Shown one piece after another: positions 8,183-15,066 of a DNA stretch of 37,866 nucleotides. Made by a program: the position numbers and the translations under genes. The notes under the pieces were generated by a model. The model had not been told where the DNA came from and made no database searches. It saw only the letters and a program-made list of their open reading frames with translations. Source of the stretch: Actinomycetes bacterium (GTDB lineage Bacteria; Actinomycetota; Actinomycetes; Propionibacteriales; Nocardioidaceae); NCBI GenBank assembly GCA_023417775.1, contig JAEZEJ010000059.1, positions 1-37,866 of the forward strand. Direction: 5' to 3'. The number at the start of each line of letters is the position of its first letter. Position 1 is the stretch's first letter.

Positions 8183-8812
8183 TCAGCTGTGCCACTTCTC
8201 GAAGCCGAGGACGATCAGGCGCATCTGGCGACGCGCCCCCTCCTTGATCCGCGCCTCGAGGTCGGGACGGCCATCGGGCATCTCCACGACCTCCTCGGCA
8301 TTGGCGACCATATTGCGCACGAAGAGCCGCGCCACCATCTGCACGTCGTCGCTGCTCCAGTTCTCGATATTGGGCAGCCGCGCGAGCACCACCGAGAGCT
8401 CGGAGACGAAGAGATCGAGCTCGTGGGCGATCGCCTCGCGCACCGCCGCGGAACCCCCGACCCGCTCGCGGGCGACGAAGCCGAAATGCGCCTTGTGCTC
8501 CTTGACCGCCTCGACCAGCACCTCGGCGGCGGCATCGATGATGTGGTTGAAGACATCGGGGTCCCGCTGCGCATCGCGGATCATCCTCCGCAGCGTCATG
8601 AAGGATCGTTCGACCAATGCCAGTCCGAGGTCGTCCATCGAGGCGAAGTGCCGATAGAAGGCGGCCGGCACCACGCCGGCCTCCTTGGCCACCTGGCGCA
8701 GGCTGATCTGCGCGAATCCGCTGCGCTGGCTCAGTTCGAGGGCCGCATCGAGCAGGGCCGCGCGGGTGCGCTCCTTCTGCTCCTGACGCGACAACGCAGC
8801 GGGATCGGACAT
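8183..8812 (-). CDS. TetR-family repressor, FabR/DesT-like regulator of fatty acid desaturation
   Basis: A 209-residue TetR regulator. The N-terminal helix-turn-helix lies at ~13-60, with ISLRQVAKEAGVVPAAFYRHFASMDDLGLALVERSF closely matching the FabR/DesT subgroup; the acyl-CoA-binding C-terminal domain follows. FabR and DesT sense the ratio of saturated to unsaturated acyl-CoA and repress desaturase genes. This gene diverges from a ferredoxin/flavin reductase-desaturase operon, and a 16-bp palindrome resembling a DesT site lies in the shared promoter, so the assignment rests on both sequence and context. Start ATG at 8812, probably leaderless. It ends 25 bp from the convergent flavoprotein gene, which it probably does not control. 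Confidence 0.85.
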   Translation of the reverse strand: MSDPAALSRQEQKERTRAALLDAALELSQRSGFAQISLRQVAKEAGVVPAAFYRHFASMDDLGLALVERSFMTLRRMIRDAQRDPDVFNHIIDAAAEVLVEAVKEHKAHFGFVARERVGGSAAVREAIAHELDLFVSELSVVLARLPNIENWSSDDVQMVARLFVRNMVANAEEVVEMPDGRPDLEARIKEGARRQMRLIVLGFEKWHS

Positions 8813-8818
8813 GTTCCC

Positions 8819-8824
8819 ACCCTA
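8819..8824 (-). promoter_or_regulatory. Leaderless -10 element of the TetR gene
   Basis: On the minus strand TAGGGT is followed by exactly 6 bases and then the ATG at 8812. The GTGGGA between could act as a weak ribosome-binding site, but the spacing matches the other leaderless starts in this window. Confidence 0.5.
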
Positions 8825-8849
8825 GTAGTGAGGTCGTCGATCGCTTTCA

Positions 8850-8865
8850 GTGAACACCTGTGACG
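8850..8865. promoter_or_regulatory. Degenerate second operator half-site
   Basis: GTGAACACCTGTGACG matches the left arm and centre of the strong operator at 8917-8932 but its right arm has decayed. It lies just upstream of the TetR gene's own promoter, so it may support autoregulation. Confidence 0.4.
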
Positions 8866-8884
8866 CCTTTCTCAGTGCGCCTTC

Positions 8885-8914
8885 TTGCCAGCAGCACTCA
8901 TCACCCCGTATGTT
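8885..8914 (+). promoter_or_regulatory. Promoter of the desaturase operon
   Basis: A -35-like TTGCCA (8885-8890) and a -10-like TATGTT (8909-8914) are separated by 18 bp. The expected transcription start near 8921 falls inside the palindromic operator at 8917-8932, a simple geometry for repression. Confidence 0.5.
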
Positions 8915-8916
8915 GA

Positions 8917-8932
8917 GTGAACAGATGTTCAC
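8917..8932. promoter_or_regulatory. FabR/DesT-like palindromic operator
   Basis: GTGAACA-GA-TGTTCAC has two perfect 7-bp arms. It resembles operators of the FabR/DesT group (GTGAAC...GTTCAC type) and covers the predicted transcription start of the reductase-desaturase operon. The divergent TetR protein is the obvious ligand. Confidence 0.65.
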
Positions 8933-8969
8933 GCAAGGGTGACATCGGCAGTGTCAGAGAGGAGTCGCC

Positions 8970-10061
8970 GTGGGAGCCGTCCGCCGCATCCTGGCCTCAG
9001 CGCCGGTCGCGCGCCTGACGTCGCCGCATACCGTCGACCACTATCTCGAATACCTCCACCCGATGTGGACCGCGGACGCCGTGCGCGCCCGCGTCGTCCG
9101 GGTGGATGCCGAGACCGGTTCCGCCAGCACGGTCTGGCTGCGCCCCAATGGCGCGTGGAAGGGCTTCTCCCCCGGCCAGCACGTCGAATTCGGCGTGGAG
9201 GTCGACGGCACCCGCCGGGTCCGCTGCTTCTCCCTCTCGGACTCCGCCGAGCGTCGCGACGGGCTCGTCAGCGTCTCGGTCAAGGCCCATCCCGACGGCT
9301 TCGTCTCGCAGTTCCTGCACGGCGGCCGGCTCGAGGACCGCACGATCATCTACATGTCGCAGGCCCAGGGCGAGTTCGTCCTCCCCGACGAGCTCCCCGA
9401 CCGCGTGCTCCTGATCAGCGGCGGATCGGGCATCACCCCGGTCATGAGCATGCTGAAGACCCTGCTCGACCGCGAGCACGATGGCGAGATCGTCTTCGTG
9501 CACTACGCGCGCTCCCGCGATGACGAGATGTTCACCGAGGAGCTCGACCGGCTCGCCGGGGCCCCCCAGGTCCGCATGGTCCGCATCTACACACGCGAGC
9601 CGGAGTCCGGCGCCGAGCTCTCCGGCCGTTTCACCGTCGACCATCTCAAGCACCTCGGCCTCGACCCGGCCACCACACTCACCTATGTCTGCGGACCGGC
9701 GGGCCTCATCGCCACCGTCCGCGACACCTACACCGAGCTGGACGCGAGCGATCAGCTGCGGATGGAGTACTTCAAGGTGCCCGCCGTCGACCTCGACGCC
9801 GCGGACGCCACCGGCGAGGTGACCTTCGATGCCAGCGGCACCAGCGCCGCGAACACCGGCACCACGATCCTCGAACAGGCCGAGGCAGCCGGCCTGTCCC
9901 CCGCCTACGGCTGTCGCATGGGTGTCTGCAACACCTGCGCAGTCAAGAAGCTGCACGGCGCCGTCCGCCACGTCATCAGTGGCGAGGTGTGCGCCGACAC
10001 CGACGAGACCATCAAGCCCTGTGTCCAGATCCCCGTCGGCGATGTCGCCGTCGATCTGTGA
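8970..10061 (+). CDS. Ferredoxin/flavin reductase with C-terminal 2Fe-2S domain (desaturase electron donor)
   Basis: A 363-residue three-domain reductase: FAD-binding barrel (RCFSLS at 85-90), NAD(P)-binding domain (GGSGITP at 151-157) and a C-terminal plant-type 2Fe-2S ferredoxin (C315, C320, C323 and C351, in CRMGVCNTC...C). It would take electrons from NAD(P)H through FAD to the iron-sulfur cluster and on to the diiron desaturase encoded 10 bp downstream. This is the same arrangement as mycobacterial Rv3230c-DesA3. Start GTG at 8970 with GAGAGGAG upstream. An N-terminal stretch of ~35 residues before the reductase fold may help membrane or partner binding. It is the first gene of a five-gene operon and is presumably repressed by the divergent TetR protein. 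Confidence 0.92.
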   Translation: MGAVRRILASAPVARLTSPHTVDHYLEYLHPMWTADAVRARVVRVDAETGSASTVWLRPNGAWKGFSPGQHVEFGVEVDGTRRVRCFSLSDSAERRDGLVSVSVKAHPDGFVSQFLHGGRLEDRTIIYMSQAQGEFVLPDELPDRVLLISGGSGITPVMSMLKTLLDREHDGEIVFVHYARSRDDEMFTEELDRLAGAPQVRMVRIYTREPESGAELSGRFTVDHLKHLGLDPATTLTYVCGPAGLIATVRDTYTELDASDQLRMEYFKVPAVDLDAADATGEVTFDASGTSAANTGTTILEQAEAAGLSPAYGCRMGVCNTCAVKKLHGAVRHVISGEVCADTDETIKPCVQIPVGDVAVDL

Positions 10062-10071
10062 GAGGAATCCG

Positions 10072-11403
10072 ATGAAACTGATCCGACGCCGCTCCAAGCC
10101 CGCGCCCATCGAGCCGCTCAGCGCGAGCGACCACAACCGCGCCCCCGTGCCGCTGGTCGCCGAGGACGATCCGACCCGTCCTTCGACCATCGGTCTGGAG
10201 TACATGTCGTACGAGCAGCTCGAGGAGTTCGGCCGCGAGCTCGACGACGTGCGCCAGCGGGTGCTCGACGACCTCGGTCAGACCGATGCCGACTACATCC
10301 GCCGCGTCATCAAGATCCAGCGCTCCTTCGAGGTGCTGGGCCGGATCACCCTCTTCTCCTTCCCGCTGCTGCTGCCCGTGGCCACCGCCGCCTGGGTCGG
10401 ACTGCTCGTCACCGGCATCGTGCTGCTCGGCCTGGCCAAGATCATCGAGAATATGGAGATCGGCCACAATGTCATGCACGGCCAGTACGACTGGATGAAC
10501 GATCCGCTGGTCGACGGCAAGCGCTACGAGTGGGACAACGTGGCCCCCGCGAGCGAGTGGAAGCACGGCCACAACTACATCCACCACACGTACACGAATA
10601 TCCACGGCATGGACCGGGACATCGGCTACAACATGTTCCGCATCGATGCCGACCAGCCCTGGTACCCCAGCCACCGCTTCAACCTGCCGCTGGCCTTCAT
10701 CCTCATGCTCGTCTTCGAGTGGGGAGTGATGTACCACGGCGTCGAGCTCGACGAGTACCTCGCCGGCCGGATCTCCAAGAAGGACTTCCAGTCCCGCAAG
10801 AAGCGCGCCTACGCCAAGATCCGCCGCCAGGTGCTCAAGGACTACGTCCTCTTCCCGCTGCTGTCGCTCCCGCTCGCCTTCGTCACCGCCTGGTGGGTGC
10901 CGCTCGCGGTGCTGGGTGCCAATGTCGTCGCCAACATCATCCGCAATATCTGGACCTTCCTGGTCATCTTCTGCGGCCACTTCCCGGCCGAGGTCGAGAC
11001 CTTCCAGGAGGAGGACGCCAAGAACGAGAGCCGCGGCCAGTGGTATCTGCGCCAGATCCTCGGCTCGGCCAATATCTCCGGCACCCCCCTCTTCCACGTC
11101 CTGACCGGCAACCTGAGCCACCAGATCGAGCACCATCTGTTCCCGGACATCCCGGCCCGCCGCTACCGCGAGGTCTCGGTGGACGTGAAGCGGCTCGTCG
11201 AGAAGTACGGGCTGCGCTACAACTCCGGCCGGCTCGGCCGCCAGCTCGGCAGCGTCGCTCGCCAGCTGCATACGCTCTCGCACAAGCCGGACGACCCGTA
11301 CAAGGTCGGCAACTCCCCGGAGTCCAAGGCCCTGCGCCGGGCCAAGCGCGAGGCCGCTGCAGCGCGCGCGGAGCAGGCTGATCGTGAACAATTGACCGTG
11401 TGA
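10072..11403 (+). CDS. Membrane fatty acid (acyl-CoA) desaturase, DesA3-like
   Basis: A 443-residue integral membrane diiron desaturase. The three histidine boxes are intact: GHNVMH (132-136), HGHNYIHH (165-172) and HQIEHH (350-355). Hydrophobic helices lie at ~95-123 and ~208-230 and in the 255-305 region. It inserts a double bond, most likely delta-9, into a saturated acyl chain, using electrons from the upstream reductase. The ATG at 10072 follows GAGAGGAAT; the reading frame is open far upstream, but only as a shadow of the reductase gene. The C-terminal ~50 residues are polar and basic (KREAAAARAEQ), an extension with no obvious function. Its product, an unsaturated acyl chain, is the expected substrate for the methyltransferase encoded three genes downstream. 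Confidence 0.93.
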   Translation: MKLIRRRSKPAPIEPLSASDHNRAPVPLVAEDDPTRPSTIGLEYMSYEQLEEFGRELDDVRQRVLDDLGQTDADYIRRVIKIQRSFEVLGRITLFSFPLLLPVATAAWVGLLVTGIVLLGLAKIIENMEIGHNVMHGQYDWMNDPLVDGKRYEWDNVAPASEWKHGHNYIHHTYTNIHGMDRDIGYNMFRIDADQPWYPSHRFNLPLAFILMLVFEWGVMYHGVELDEYLAGRISKKDFQSRKKRAYAKIRRQVLKDYVLFPLLSLPLAFVTAWWVPLAVLGANVVANIIRNIWTFLVIFCGHFPAEVETFQEEDAKNESRGQWYLRQILGSANISGTPLFHVLTGNLSHQIEHHLFPDIPARRYREVSVDVKRLVEKYGLRYNSGRLGRQLGSVARQLHTLSHKPDDPYKVGNSPESKALRRAKREAAAARAEQADREQLTV

Positions 11404-12680
11404 CCCATCCGCTCGGCGACCGTCTCCGAACCTCTTCCATGAGCACGGAGACGGTCGCTGTCGTCGGCGCCGGTGTATCGGGGCTGACCGCTGCCTATCT
11501 GCTGCGCGAACGGTATGCGGTCACGCTCTTCGAGGCCGACGACCGCTTCGGCGGGCATGCGCACACCCACACGGTGGGTGAGGACCGGGTCGATACCGGA
11601 TTCATCGTCCACAATGACCGCACGTATCCGCTGCTGCGGCGGCTCTTCGCCGAGCTGGACATCGCCGTGCACCCCACGGAGATGTCGATGAGCATCCGCT
11701 GCGAGGGCTGCGGCCTGGAGTATGCCGGCGGCCGCGGAGCCAGGGGCATCCTCGCCCAGCCCCGCCGGCTCGCCGACCCCCGCTTCCTGCGGATGCTCGT
11801 GGAGGTCAAGCGCTTCCAGCGGGCCGCCCAGGACCACCTCGCCGCCGCTGACGAGCTCACCTACGGCGAGTTCCTGCGCCGTCACCGCTTCACCGACTAC
11901 TTCGTACAGCACTACGCGATCCCCGTGGTCGCCTGTGTCTGGTCCTCCGGCACCGGGACGGCGCTGGAGTACCCGGCCCGGTATCTCTTCACCTTCCTGC
12001 ACCACCACGGCTTCCTGTCGCTGCGCGACTCCCCCCAGTGGTTCACGGTCGCCGGCGGCTCCGGCAGCTATGTCGACGCGCTCACCGCCCGCCTGGAGGA
12101 CACCCGTGCCGGTGCCCCGGTCCGCTCGATCTCACGTCCGCCGGGGGGCGGAGCCGAGATCCGCACCGATCACGCGAGCCAGCGTTTCGACCATGTCGTC
12201 ATCGCCACCCACGCCGATGACGCCCTCGCCCTGCTGGCTGATCCGACCCCCGACGAGAAGGACGTGCTGGGAGCCTTCGGCTACTCGCGCAATGAGGTCG
12301 CCCTGCATCGGGACCTCGACGCACTTCCGCGGGCCCGCGAAGCCCGATCCGCCTGGAACTACCGCATGAACGGGTGCGCGGACGGGGACCAGGCGCCCGT
12401 CGTGACCTATTGGATGAACCGCCTCCAGGGCATCGACCCGTCCCGGCCCTATCTCGTCACGCTCAACGACACCTCCCGGCTGGCGCCCGGCTCGGTGATC
12501 GAGAGGCTGACGTACACCCATCCGATCTACACGCCCGCCTCCGTCACCGCCCAGCACCGGCTCGATGACCTCTCCACACCGGTCACCGCCTATGCCGGGG
12601 CCTACCACGGCTGGGGCTTCCATGAGGACGGCTGCCGTTCCGGAGTGGCCGCCGCCGAACACCTGGGGGTGACCTGGTGA
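11400..12680 (+). CDS. COG2907-type FAD-dependent amine oxidoreductase of the lipid operon
   Basis: A 426-residue flavoprotein of the amine-oxidase superfamily, COG2907 subgroup. The dinucleotide motif VAVVGAGVSGLTAAYLL is at ~19-35, then FEADDRFGGHAHTHTV contacts FAD; GFIVHNDRTYPLLRRLF is typical of this subgroup. The GTG at 11400 overlaps the desaturase stop (GTGA) and fits the coupling used all through the operon. The ATG at 11439 gives a more usual N-terminus but has no ribosome-binding site. Proteins of this group nearly always sit with a DUF1365 gene and a cyclopropane-synthase-like methyltransferase, as here, and are thought to oxidise or desaturate methylated acyl chains in membrane phospholipids; the exact reaction is not established for this protein. 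Confidence 0.85.
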   Translation: MTHPLGDRLRTSSMSTETVAVVGAGVSGLTAAYLLRERYAVTLFEADDRFGGHAHTHTVGEDRVDTGFIVHNDRTYPLLRRLFAELDIAVHPTEMSMSIRCEGCGLEYAGGRGARGILAQPRRLADPRFLRMLVEVKRFQRAAQDHLAAADELTYGEFLRRHRFTDYFVQHYAIPVVACVWSSGTGTALEYPARYLFTFLHHHGFLSLRDSPQWFTVAGGSGSYVDALTARLEDTRAGAPVRSISRPPGGGAEIRTDHASQRFDHVVIATHADDALALLADPTPDEKDVLGAFGYSRNEVALHRDLDALPRAREARSAWNYRMNGCADGDQAPVVTYWMNRLQGIDPSRPYLVTLNDTSRLAPGSVIERLTYTHPIYTPASVTAQHRLDDLSTPVTAYAGAYHGWGFHEDGCRSGVAAAEHLGVTW

Positions 12681-13423
12681 ACGGCACCGTACCCGCCCTC
12701 GTCGTCGGCCACGTCAGCCATGTCCGCCGCGCCCCGCGCCGGCACGCACTGCGGCACCGGCTGTACCAGTGGCTCGTCGACGTCGACGAGCTCCCACGCC
12801 TGCCGCGCTGGCTGCGTCCGCTCGCCTCGTTCCGCACTCGCGACCACATCGGCGACCCCGCCGCCACCATCGGCGCGAACATCCGCGCGCTGCTCGGCGA
12901 GCACGGGGTCGACGCGAGCGAGGACCGCATCCTCCTGCTCACCTCCCCCCGCTCACTCGGCCATGTGTTCAACCCGCTGTCGGTCTACTGGGTCATCGAG
13001 CGGCGCACCCGCACCGTGCGCTGCATCGTCGCCGAGGTGCACAACACCTACGGCGAGCGCCACTCCTATGTGCTGTTCCCCGACGAGAAGGGACGCGCCG
13101 AGGTCGAGAAGGACTTCTACGTCTCCCCGTTCTACGACCTGGAAGGGCGCTACGACGTGCGCTGCCGCATCGGGCCGACCTCGGTGACCACCACCATCAC
13201 GCTGCACCGCGACGGCGAGCCGCCGTTCAGCGCCGGCTTCCACGGCACCCTACGTCCCTACACCGCCCGCGAGCTGCTCCGCACCGCCGCGACCCATCCG
13301 TTCATGACCTGGCGCGTCAGCGCCCTCATCCGCGTCCACGGCATCGTGCTGTGGCTGAAGCGGCTCCCCATCGTCCCGCGCCCGTCGCGGACATCCACGC
13401 ACCACCAGGAGGTCGTCTCATGA
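12677..13423 (+). CDS. DUF1365 protein of the lipid-modification trio
   Basis: A 248-residue protein of the DUF1365 (COG3496) family, shown by GHVSHVRRAPRRHALRHRLYQW near the N-terminus, the central SLGHVFNPLSVYW motif and AEVHNTYGERHSYVL. The function is unknown; its genes co-occur with COG2907 flavoproteins and cyclopropane-synthase homologues across bacteria. The GTG at 12677 overlaps the upstream TGA (GTGA), and its own stop overlaps the next ATG (ATGA), so stoichiometric co-production with both neighbours is likely. No signal peptide; the C-terminal WRVSALIRVHGIVLWLKRLP segment is amphipathic or hydrophobic and could bind a membrane. A role as a lipid-binding partner of the flavoprotein or methyltransferase is inference. 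Confidence 0.88.
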   Translation: MNGTVPALVVGHVSHVRRAPRRHALRHRLYQWLVDVDELPRLPRWLRPLASFRTRDHIGDPAATIGANIRALLGEHGVDASEDRILLLTSPRSLGHVFNPLSVYWVIERRTRTVRCIVAEVHNTYGERHSYVLFPDEKGRAEVEKDFYVSPFYDLEGRYDVRCRIGPTSVTTTITLHRDGEPPFSAGFHGTLRPYTARELLRTAATHPFMTWRVSALIRVHGIVLWLKRLPIVPRPSRTSTHHQEVVS

Positions 13424-14646
13424 CCGCGATCAGCGTCGCTCCTCATTTCCCGTCCCTGGCCCGCATCCCCAAGGCCCCCGTCCGCGCGGCGGCCGCGCGG
13501 GCGATCCTGCGAACATCCGTGCGCCAGCTGCCGGTGCGCGTGACCTTCCCCGACGGCACCGTGTGGGGCGCCGGAGCACCCGGTGCCCCCGAGTTGCGGG
13601 TGCTCCGCCCTGACACGCTGTTCGCGCGGCTCGGGGCCGAGACCAAGATCGGGCTCGGCGAGGGCTATATGGCCGGGGACTGGACGACCGGTCCGGGCAC
13701 CGATCTCGGCGATCTGCTGACCCCCTTCGCCAGCCGGCTGACCCACCTCGTGCCGGGATGGCTGCAGCGCTTCCGCCGCTTCGTGGACGAGAACCTGCCC
13801 GAGCAGCAGCGCAACACCGCCGCCGGATCACGACACAATATCGAGGCCCACTACGACCTCTCGAATCATCTCTTCGAGCACTTCCTCGACTCGACGATGT
13901 CCTACTCGGCGGCATGGTTCGATCGGGCCGAGGACTCCCTGGAGGAGGCCCAGGAGCGCAAGATCGAGCGCATCCTCGACGCGGCCCGCGTGCGGGAGGG
14001 ATCCCGGGTGCTGGAGATCGGCAGCGGCTGGGGCGCGCTCGCGATCCGGGCCGCCCGTCGCGGGGCGACGGTCACCACCATCACCCTCAGCCGCGAGCAG
14101 GCCGAGCTGGCGCGCGAGCGGATCGACGAGGCCGGACTGTCCGAGCAGATCGAGGTGCGCATCCAGGACTACCGCGAGGTCGACGGCTCCTATGACGCGA
14201 TCGTCAGCGTGGAGATGATCGAGGCGGTCGGCGAGGAGTACTGGCCGACCTACTTCCGCACCCTCGACGATCGGCTGGCGCCCGGAGGGACGGTCGCGAT
14301 CCAGGCGATCCTCATGCCGCATCACCGCATGCTGGCGACCCGTCGCTCCTTCGGCTGGATCCAGAAGTATGTGTTTCCCGGCGGGCTGATCCCGTCGGTG
14401 GAGGCCATCGAGCAGATCACCGGTCAGCAAACGGGACTACGTCTGGTCACCCAGCACAGCCTGCGGCCCGACTACGCCCGCACGCTGCGGCTGTGGCGCG
14501 AGCGCTTCGGCGCCAACTGGGAGACCATCAGCGCCGAGGGCTTCGACGAGACCTTCCGCCGGCTGTGGGAGTTCTACCTCGCCTACTCCGAGGCGGGCTT
14601 CGCCAGCGGCTATCTGGACGTCCGCCAGCTCACCTTCACCCGCTGA
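13420..14646 (+). CDS. Cyclopropane-fatty-acyl-phospholipid synthase-like SAM methyltransferase
   Basis: A 408-residue methyltransferase (COG2230). The SAM-binding motif VLEIGSGWGALAI is at 198-209, after the conserved HYDLSNHLFEHFLDSTMSYS segment (144-163). The family adds a methylene or methyl group from S-adenosylmethionine to a double bond in membrane phospholipid acyl chains. Compared with E. coli Cfa, the bicarbonate-binding residues differ: Cys139 corresponds to A164 and His266 to Q295, while Glu239 (E268) and Tyr317 are kept. This argues against simple cyclopropane synthesis and for a methyl-branched or otherwise modified product. The ATG at 13420 overlaps the DUF1365 stop. It ends the operon, nine bases from a convergent thioesterase gene. 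Confidence 0.9.
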   Translation: MTAISVAPHFPSLARIPKAPVRAAAARAILRTSVRQLPVRVTFPDGTVWGAGAPGAPELRVLRPDTLFARLGAETKIGLGEGYMAGDWTTGPGTDLGDLLTPFASRLTHLVPGWLQRFRRFVDENLPEQQRNTAAGSRHNIEAHYDLSNHLFEHFLDSTMSYSAAWFDRAEDSLEEAQERKIERILDAARVREGSRVLEIGSGWGALAIRAARRGATVTTITLSREQAELARERIDEAGLSEQIEVRIQDYREVDGSYDAIVSVEMIEAVGEEYWPTYFRTLDDRLAPGGTVAIQAILMPHHRMLATRRSFGWIQKYVFPGGLIPSVEAIEQITGQQTGLRLVTQHSLRPDYARTLRLWRERFGANWETISAEGFDETFRRLWEFYLAYSEAGFASGYLDVRQLTFTR

Positions 14647-14655
14647 GGGACCGCT

Positions 14656-15066
14656 TCAGGCCTCGCGGCGGGTGGCGAGGATGGTGCCGAGGGCGGTGGC
14701 GACCAGCCGGTCGCCCTGGGTGATGTCGCAGCGCACCGTCGCCTTGGTACGGCCCGAGCTCACCAGCGCGCCGACCGCGCGCAGCACGCCCTCGGCCCGC
14801 GCCGGGGCCACGTAGTCGAGGGTCATGCCGCTGGTGAGGACGCTCGGTCCCAGACCGAGCGCACCGGCATAGGTGAGCGCATTGTCGGCCAGATAGGCCA
14901 GCACTCCCCCGTGCACGAAGCCGTACTGCTGCAGCAGGTCCTCCCGGGGATCGAGCTCGAGCGTCGCCGTCGTCGCGGACAGGTCGACCAGCCGGGTGCC
15001 CAACAACCGGCTGAAAGGCTGTGCGTCGAGCACCTGCCGCGCGGTCTCGGCATCGATCGAGCTCAC
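14656..15066 (-). CDS. PaaI-like hotdog-fold acyl-CoA thioesterase
   Basis: A 136-residue single-domain hotdog protein. The signature YGFVHGGVLAYLADNALTYAG (residues ~47-67) is the HGG motif helix, with a DYVAPARAEG strand after it. Such enzymes hydrolyse aryl- or medium-chain acyl-CoA. The GTG at 15066 overlaps the stop of glnE (GTGA), so it is the last gene of the glnA2-glnE operon and is translationally coupled to it. There is no obvious functional link to nitrogen control. It ends nine bases from the convergent lipid-modification operon, which could be a more natural partner. Confidence 0.88.
   Translation of the reverse strand: MSSIDAETARQVLDAQPFSRLLGTRLVDLSATTATLELDPREDLLQQYGFVHGGVLAYLADNALTYAGALGLGPSVLTSGMTLDYVAPARAEGVLRAVGALVSSGRTKATVRCDITQGDRLVATALGTILATRREA

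Noticed and set aside
8183..8812. TetR gene as regulator of the catabolic cluster to its left.
   Set aside because: It is convergent with the flavoprotein gene, and its likely operator lies in the desaturase promoter; the palindrome at 6780-6798 has a different sequence.
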